Shown piece after piece: positions 60,507 through 64,000 of a stretch of DNA of 64,000 nt. The notes below the pieces were generated by a model, which ran no database searches, was not told the DNA's origin, and was given only the letters and a program-made list of their open reading frames with translations. Within the stretch, counting starts at the first letter, position 1; every line of letters begins with the position of its first letter. The translations under genes and the position numbers were made by a program. Where the stretch lies: the NCBI GenBank assembly GCA_040830725.1, contig JBFOMG010000038.1, positions 1-64,000 on the forward strand, in the 5' to 3' direction. The stretch comes from JAWKWH01 sp040830725. Its GTDB lineage: Bacteria > Pseudomonadota > Alphaproteobacteria > Rhizobiales > Rhizobiaceae.

Positions 60507-61280
60507 CTACTTCAATTGCTGAATTGTGAGCATCAGTTCGGTAGAGATTCCAAACTGCTCCGACTGGCCAAAAAGCAGACCTGCGGTCTGTGCTTGGTTG
60601 GTGGATGGGTTCGCCAGTTCCCACAAATTCGTAAATCGCTTGAGAAACTCGTCTAGTTTGGCAGGATCCTGAAAGTCGGAGAGAGTCAGTTTCTCTCCGA
60701 TGAGTTCAACCTGCTTGTCGATATCCAGCAAAGCGGTGGTTTCCGGCAGCCCAAGAGCGGTCCGCACCACAACACCCAGCGCACGATCGGCCAGGATGGA
60801 ATAGATGGATTCGAGGTTCGGTGCCTTGCGTTCGAAGTAGAGCGCCAATCGAATGCCCTCATTGCTTGCCCCGGCATCTTCTTCAAGGGTCTGGCGTAAA
60901 TATTTATCGACGACACCTTCGCGCGCGCGGCCGAAAGTGGTGGCGGAACTGCCATAGCGGAAGAAGTCAAACGTCTCGGCAAATTCTCGATATCTGCTGT
61001 CTGCCAACGTATTGGCAAAGCTGTCTTCGCTGTCTCTGCCTTCTTCCAGCACTTTGACCATGAATGCCTTGGCGTAGGCCATATCGCTCAGCCCATGCGC
61101 GCGCATGGCGTAAGTGAATAATCGCGTGTCCTCAACCAGCTGCTCGATCGTGTCGACCTGTCCGATGTTCTCCAGATAATACTCGGTCTCACGTTGAACC
61201 GGCGGCTGTTGACGAACCTGGCTCAAAGACCGGGTCAGATCGTTTGCAATGTTTGAATAGCCGGCAAAAGTGCTGATCAT
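60507..61280 (-). CDS. DUF1217 flagellar-locus protein
   Basis: A 257-aa soluble helical protein of the DUF1217 family (MISTFAGYSNIANDLTRSLS at the start, AYAKAFMVKVLEEG centrally, then SRYREFAETFDFFRYG). Family members sit beside flgF in rhizobial flagellar clusters and have no defined biochemical role. It is divergent from motA with a 138-bp shared gap, and it is probably co-transcribed with flgF-fliI. Confidence 0.85.
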   Translation of the reverse strand: MISTFAGYSNIANDLTRSLSQVRQQPPVQRETEYYLENIGQVDTIEQLVEDTRLFTYAMRAHGLSDMAYAKAFMVKVLEEGRDSEDSFANTLADSRYREFAETFDFFRYGSSATTFGRAREGVVDKYLRQTLEEDAGASNEGIRLALYFERKAPNLESIYSILADRALGVVVRTALGLPETTALLDIDKQVELIGEKLTLSDFQDPAKLDEFLKRFTNLWELANPSTNQAQTAGLLFGQSEQFGISTELMLTIQQLK

Positions 61281-61418
61281 TGACGAGACGTCTCCCGAAC
61301 TCCTGACCGAATAGTGTGGGATATTTCTTGCGCGAGGCTTTCCAGTCCGGGTGACACAGCTTCACGCAAGTCTCGTATTCTAGCATTTGGCCAAGATCAG
61401 ATTTGTACCGGGATTCCT

Positions 61419-62285
61419 ATGACAATTATTATTGGACTTGTGGTGACGATGGGTTGCGTGATCGGCAGTTTCATGGCGATGGGTGGCCATGTAGGCGTGC
61501 TGGGGCAACCGTTCGAATATGTGATTATCTGCGGCGCTGCGTTGGGCACGTTTCTGGTTGCTAACCCTTTGGCCGTTGTGAAAGACTCCGGTCGCGGTAT
61601 CTTCGAGGCGCTGAAGAACTCCGTTCCTCACGAGAAAGAATACCTGCAGCTGCTGGGTCTGCTTCACGCATTGCTCCGCGAGCTCAAGACGAAGCCGAAA
61701 AACGAGGTCGAGGCTTGTATAGACAATCCGGATGAGGCTGCCATTTTTCAGGCCTACCCGACAATTCTCAAAGATAGCGCTCTGACCAATTTCATTTGCG
61801 ACTACTGCCGCTTGATCCTTGTGGGCAACGCGAGGCCGCACGAAGTGGAAGCGCTCATGGAAGAGGAAATTGGAACCATCCGGCATGACAAGCTGAAAGC
61901 CTATAATGCACTGAGCGATGTTGGCGATGGTTTGCCGGCATTGGGCATCGTCGCAGCGGTACTGGGTGTGGTCAAAGCGATGGGACACATTGATGAATCG
62001 CCAGAGGTACTCGGCGGTTACATCGCCGCTGCACTTGTGGGTACGTTTGTCGGAATTCTGTTGTCCTATGCGGTGGTTGGGCCGATTGCCGCCAAGGTCA
62101 AGATTGTCCGCGAAAAGCAATTGCGCTTGTATTTCGTATCCAAGCAGACGCTCATTGCCTATATGAACGGCTCATTGCCTCAGGTGGCACTTGAATTCGG
62201 TCGAAAAGCAATCTCTGCCTATGATCGGCCATCAATCGATACAGTTGAAGAACAAGCGATGTCCGTCGCGCCCCAGGCAGCTTGA
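61419..62285 (+). CDS. motA: Stator protein MotA
   Basis: A 288-aa protein with four membrane spans. The family segments GCVIGSFMAMGGHVGVLGQP near the start and GDGLPALGIVAAVLGVVKAM (~168-187) are clear. With MotB it forms the proton-driven stator. The start is ATG 61419; the frame opens at 61314 but the family begins with the first membrane helix there. The stop overlaps the fliM ATG by one base. Confidence 0.96.
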   Translation: MTIIIGLVVTMGCVIGSFMAMGGHVGVLGQPFEYVIICGAALGTFLVANPLAVVKDSGRGIFEALKNSVPHEKEYLQLLGLLHALLRELKTKPKNEVEACIDNPDEAAIFQAYPTILKDSALTNFICDYCRLILVGNARPHEVEALMEEEIGTIRHDKLKAYNALSDVGDGLPALGIVAAVLGVVKAMGHIDESPEVLGGYIAAALVGTFVGILLSYAVVGPIAAKVKIVREKQLRLYFVSKQTLIAYMNGSLPQVALEFGRKAISAYDRPSIDTVEEQAMSVAPQAA

Positions 62286-63211
62286 TGTCGGGAGTTCCTT
62301 CCAGCCCGGCGGAGATGCAGGCATTCATAATCGAACGCCTGAAAGATCGGAGCGACGATGATTCTGATCTTGGGATGCTGTGCGACATCGTCTTCAAGAA
62401 GCTTGCAACTTCGCTGAGTGAACATGTTCCCCAATTGCTGAGTGACACAGTTGAGGTCGAGGCAGTTGACTGGAATGCAGGTGAATTAGCCGATGTGTCG
62501 GAGAATTTCAGCGAAACCGATCTTCTGCTGGTGATGGGCGCAGAGGAGGGTGAACCGGCGGGATATGCGACGATTGATTCCGCCGCTACCTCGATATTGT
62601 TTGGAGTAACGCTTGGCGCTGACCGCTCCAGCGAGATCATGTCGATAACCAGCCCGCTTTCACCAATGGAAGCCGGCATTCTAAAAATCTCCGGACATCC
62701 ATTCGCCCTGGCGTTCAAGGATGCCCAGCTTGCAAACTCGCAATTCGACATCATCGACGTCAAAGGCCAGGTCGATGTCGAGAACATGAGCGAACTGACC
62801 GGTGAAGTGGTCGTTTTCAAGTTCAGGCTGACCTTTGGGCAGCTGTCCGGTGAAATCGCTCTCTTCGCGTTTCGCAAACTTCTGACGCCGAACGAAGATT
62901 CCGTCACCGCAGAGAACGACAATTTGAGCAAATGGAATACCGATTTGCGCGATGGCATTCTTCAGATGAATGTCGGGGTCAAGGCAATCATCTCCCTTGA
63001 GCCGGCAACGCTTGGTGATCTTGGCAGATTACGGGTCGGCGATATCATCGATTTTCCTGCTGACAACCCACTCCAAGCGGTGCTCAGCGCCCGCAATAAA
63101 ACTTTGTTTGTTGGCCAGTTCGGACGTGTGGGTAACCGGTATTCGGTTCGCGTTGAGCGCCCAAATCAGCACCGGTCCGATTTGGTCGAACACATTATGT
63201 CGACCATGTGA
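62285..63211 (+). CDS. fliM: Flagellar switch protein FliM
   Basis: A 308-aa switch protein. The middle CheC-like domain (~50-230) and C-terminal SpoA domain (MNVGVKAIISLEPATLGDLG ... VGDIIDFPADNPLQAVLS) are present. The N-terminal CheY-binding EIDALL motif of enteric FliM is not evident, which may reflect rhizobial speed control. ATG 62285 overlaps the motA stop. It belongs to the plus-strand motA-fliM-fliN-fliG series. Confidence 0.93.
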   Translation: MSGVPSSPAEMQAFIIERLKDRSDDDSDLGMLCDIVFKKLATSLSEHVPQLLSDTVEVEAVDWNAGELADVSENFSETDLLLVMGAEEGEPAGYATIDSAATSILFGVTLGADRSSEIMSITSPLSPMEAGILKISGHPFALAFKDAQLANSQFDIIDVKGQVDVENMSELTGEVVVFKFRLTFGQLSGEIALFAFRKLLTPNEDSVTAENDNLSKWNTDLRDGILQMNVGVKAIISLEPATLGDLGRLRVGDIIDFPADNPLQAVLSARNKTLFVGQFGRVGNRYSVRVERPNQHRSDLVEHIMSTM

Positions 63212-63237
63212 ATTCGCGCTCATGATTGGAAAGTACA

Positions 63238-63681
63238 ATGACTAATCAAAGTGTTCCCCAGGACGGCGACCAACCCGATACCGATCTTGATCCGCTTTCT
63301 CAATCGGAGCGCGAACTGGATATGGCTATCAACGAACTGAAGGGAGAAACGGCTTCCCAATTGGGCGCGTCTGGCAAAGAACCGATGTCCGATACCGGCG
63401 ATGAAGCAAAGGCGCCCGATCGTCCAATGCGTCGCGAAACCGACAACAGCGTAATAATGAGCATACCGGTTTCCATTGATGTTGTTCTTGGAACAACCGA
63501 AATGCCGGTTCATCAGCTCATGGCCCTTAAGAGAGGAACGACCGTCACGCTGGATCGGCGAATTGGCGAACCTGTCGATGTTGTGGTCAGTGGTCGCCGA
63601 ATCGCCCGTGGCGAAATCGTTGTTCTGGAGGATGACCCCACCCGCTTCGGGATCAAACTGACAGAGGTGGTCGAGACTTAG
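63238..63681 (+). CDS. fliN: Flagellar switch protein FliN
   Basis: A 147-aa protein. The polar ~70-residue N-terminal extension is followed by a SpoA domain (SIPVSIDVVLGTTEMPVHQL, then LDRRIGEPVDVVVSGRRIAR, then FGIKLTEVV). It forms the C ring with FliM and FliG. GGAAAG precedes ATG 63238; the frame could open at 63226. The spacing of 26 bp from fliM indicates one operon. Confidence 0.94.
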   Translation: MTNQSVPQDGDQPDTDLDPLSQSERELDMAINELKGETASQLGASGKEPMSDTGDEAKAPDRPMRRETDNSVIMSIPVSIDVVLGTTEMPVHQLMALKRGTTVTLDRRIGEPVDVVVSGRRIARGEIVVLEDDPTRFGIKLTEVVET

Positions 63682-63732
63682 TGCTTGTCTGCGAGCACCG
63701 CTTCAGTCGAGCAAAATCCGGGAAGATTGTTT

Positions 63733-63822
63733 ATGTCAAAGATATTCCATTCCGAGTGCTCCCCGCGCGGACCTGGTGTCCTTTGTGAGTTGAGCGATAC
63801 CCCAGACTTCACCGGGAGATGA
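63733..63822 (+). CDS. Possible 29-aa leader/small protein coupled to fliG
   Basis: ATG 63733 is preceded by GGGAAG (63720-63725) at 7-bp spacing and encodes a 29-aa peptide (MSKIFHSECSPRGPGVLCEL, nine more residues, stop). The TGA stop at 63820-63822 overlaps the fliG ATG (63819-63821) as ATGA, the same coupling seen at other junctions here. It has two Cys, no hydrophobic span and no known family. It may be a real small protein, or only a translated leader that sets fliG translation. Confidence 0.4.
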   Translation: MSKIFHSECSPRGPGVLCELSDTPDFTGR

Positions 63823-64000
63823 GTCCGTTGGCAGAAAATGCTGAACTGAATCCTGTTGAGAAAGCAGCGGCTATTCTAGTCGCAATGGGCAAAGACCGAG
63901 CTGCCAGATTGCTCAAATATTTCAAGGGTGGCGAACTCAAGCGGCTCGTCGATGCAGCACATTCGCTTGAATCAATCTCTCAATCTGATCTTGAGGATCT
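63819..64000 (+). CDS. fliG: Flagellar motor switch protein FliG (N-terminal part)
   Basis: The first ~60 codons read NPVEKAAAILVAMGKDRAAR then LLKYFKGGELKRLVDAAHSL, the N-terminal FliF-binding domain of FliG. The gene runs off the window end. The ATG at 63819 directly abuts GGGAG, which is too close for a normal ribosome site, so initiation may be coupled to the 29-aa frame or may use TTG 63828. Position after fliM-fliN is as in rhizobia. Confidence 0.9.
   Translation, partial: MSPLAENAELNPVEKAAAILVAMGKDRAARLLKYFKGGELKRLVDAAHSLESISQSDLED

Noticed and set aside
1..64000. CRISPR arrays, insertion sequences or prophage
   Set aside because: No regularly spaced repeats, transposases, integrases or phage structural genes were seen.

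Overview
The window looks like the chromosome of a Hyphomicrobiales (Rhizobiales) alphaproteobacterium near the Brucella/Phyllobacterium/Hoeflea/Rhizobium group. Evidence: ctrA with the CtrA inhibitor sciP close by, a choXWV choline importer divergent from betI, the flagellar genes motC, motE, flbT, flaF and ftcR that are typical of this order, and a flagellar gene order (flagellin-fliF-fliH-like-motB-motC-fliK ... ftcR-flgE-flgK-flgL-flaF-flbT-flgD-fliQ-flhA-fliR) that I recall from Brucella and Rhizobium. Genus cannot be fixed from the sequence alone.

Layout. (1) 1-6.7 kb: an uncharacterised minus-strand cluster (truncated membrane protein ending in poly-G/C tracts, a DUF6638-like protein, a AAA+ ATPase, an unknown protein, a coiled-coil protein), with a plus-strand hicAB toxin-antitoxin pair inside it. 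(2) 6.8-11.1 kb: thymidine kinase and the betI / choXWV choline uptake locus with a clear palindromic operator. (3) 11.2-15.1 kb: cell-cycle genes ctrA and sciP, a FliJ-like gene, a PqiA-like membrane protein and mnmA. (4) 15.1-19.9 kb: a TetR regulator divergent from two membrane-protein genes through a double operator, a DegT aminotransferase plus Gfo/Idh/MocA dehydrogenase pair, and tRNA-Met. (5) 19.9-30.7 kb: a gene-sparse accessory region with a receiver-EAL protein, a secreted protein, two divergent degenerate LuxR paralogues, a canonical luxR-luxI pair carrying the same palindromic box before each gene, a small HTH protein, three members of a small helical protein family, and a PilZ protein. 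(6) 30.7-64.0 kb: an almost complete flagellar locus. Most of it is on the minus strand from flgF/fliI down to a distal flagellin; motA-fliM-fliN-fliG run on the plus strand and leave the window inside fliG.

How the genes fit together. CtrA, SciP and FtcR form a plausible regulatory chain for the flagellar genes, with GANTC sites in front of ctrA and a near-consensus CtrA box in front of ftcR. The accessory region places quorum sensing (LuxI/LuxR plus two LuxR-like proteins that have lost AHL-contact residues) and c-di-GMP turnover and sensing (EAL, PilZ) next to the motility locus. This suggests a motility/sessility decision module, which is inference. The best candidate for an undescribed system is the LuxR-pair/small-protein family around luxRI at 23.1-29.6 kb. 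The second is the AAA+/coiled-coil cluster at 0.4-6.7 kb.
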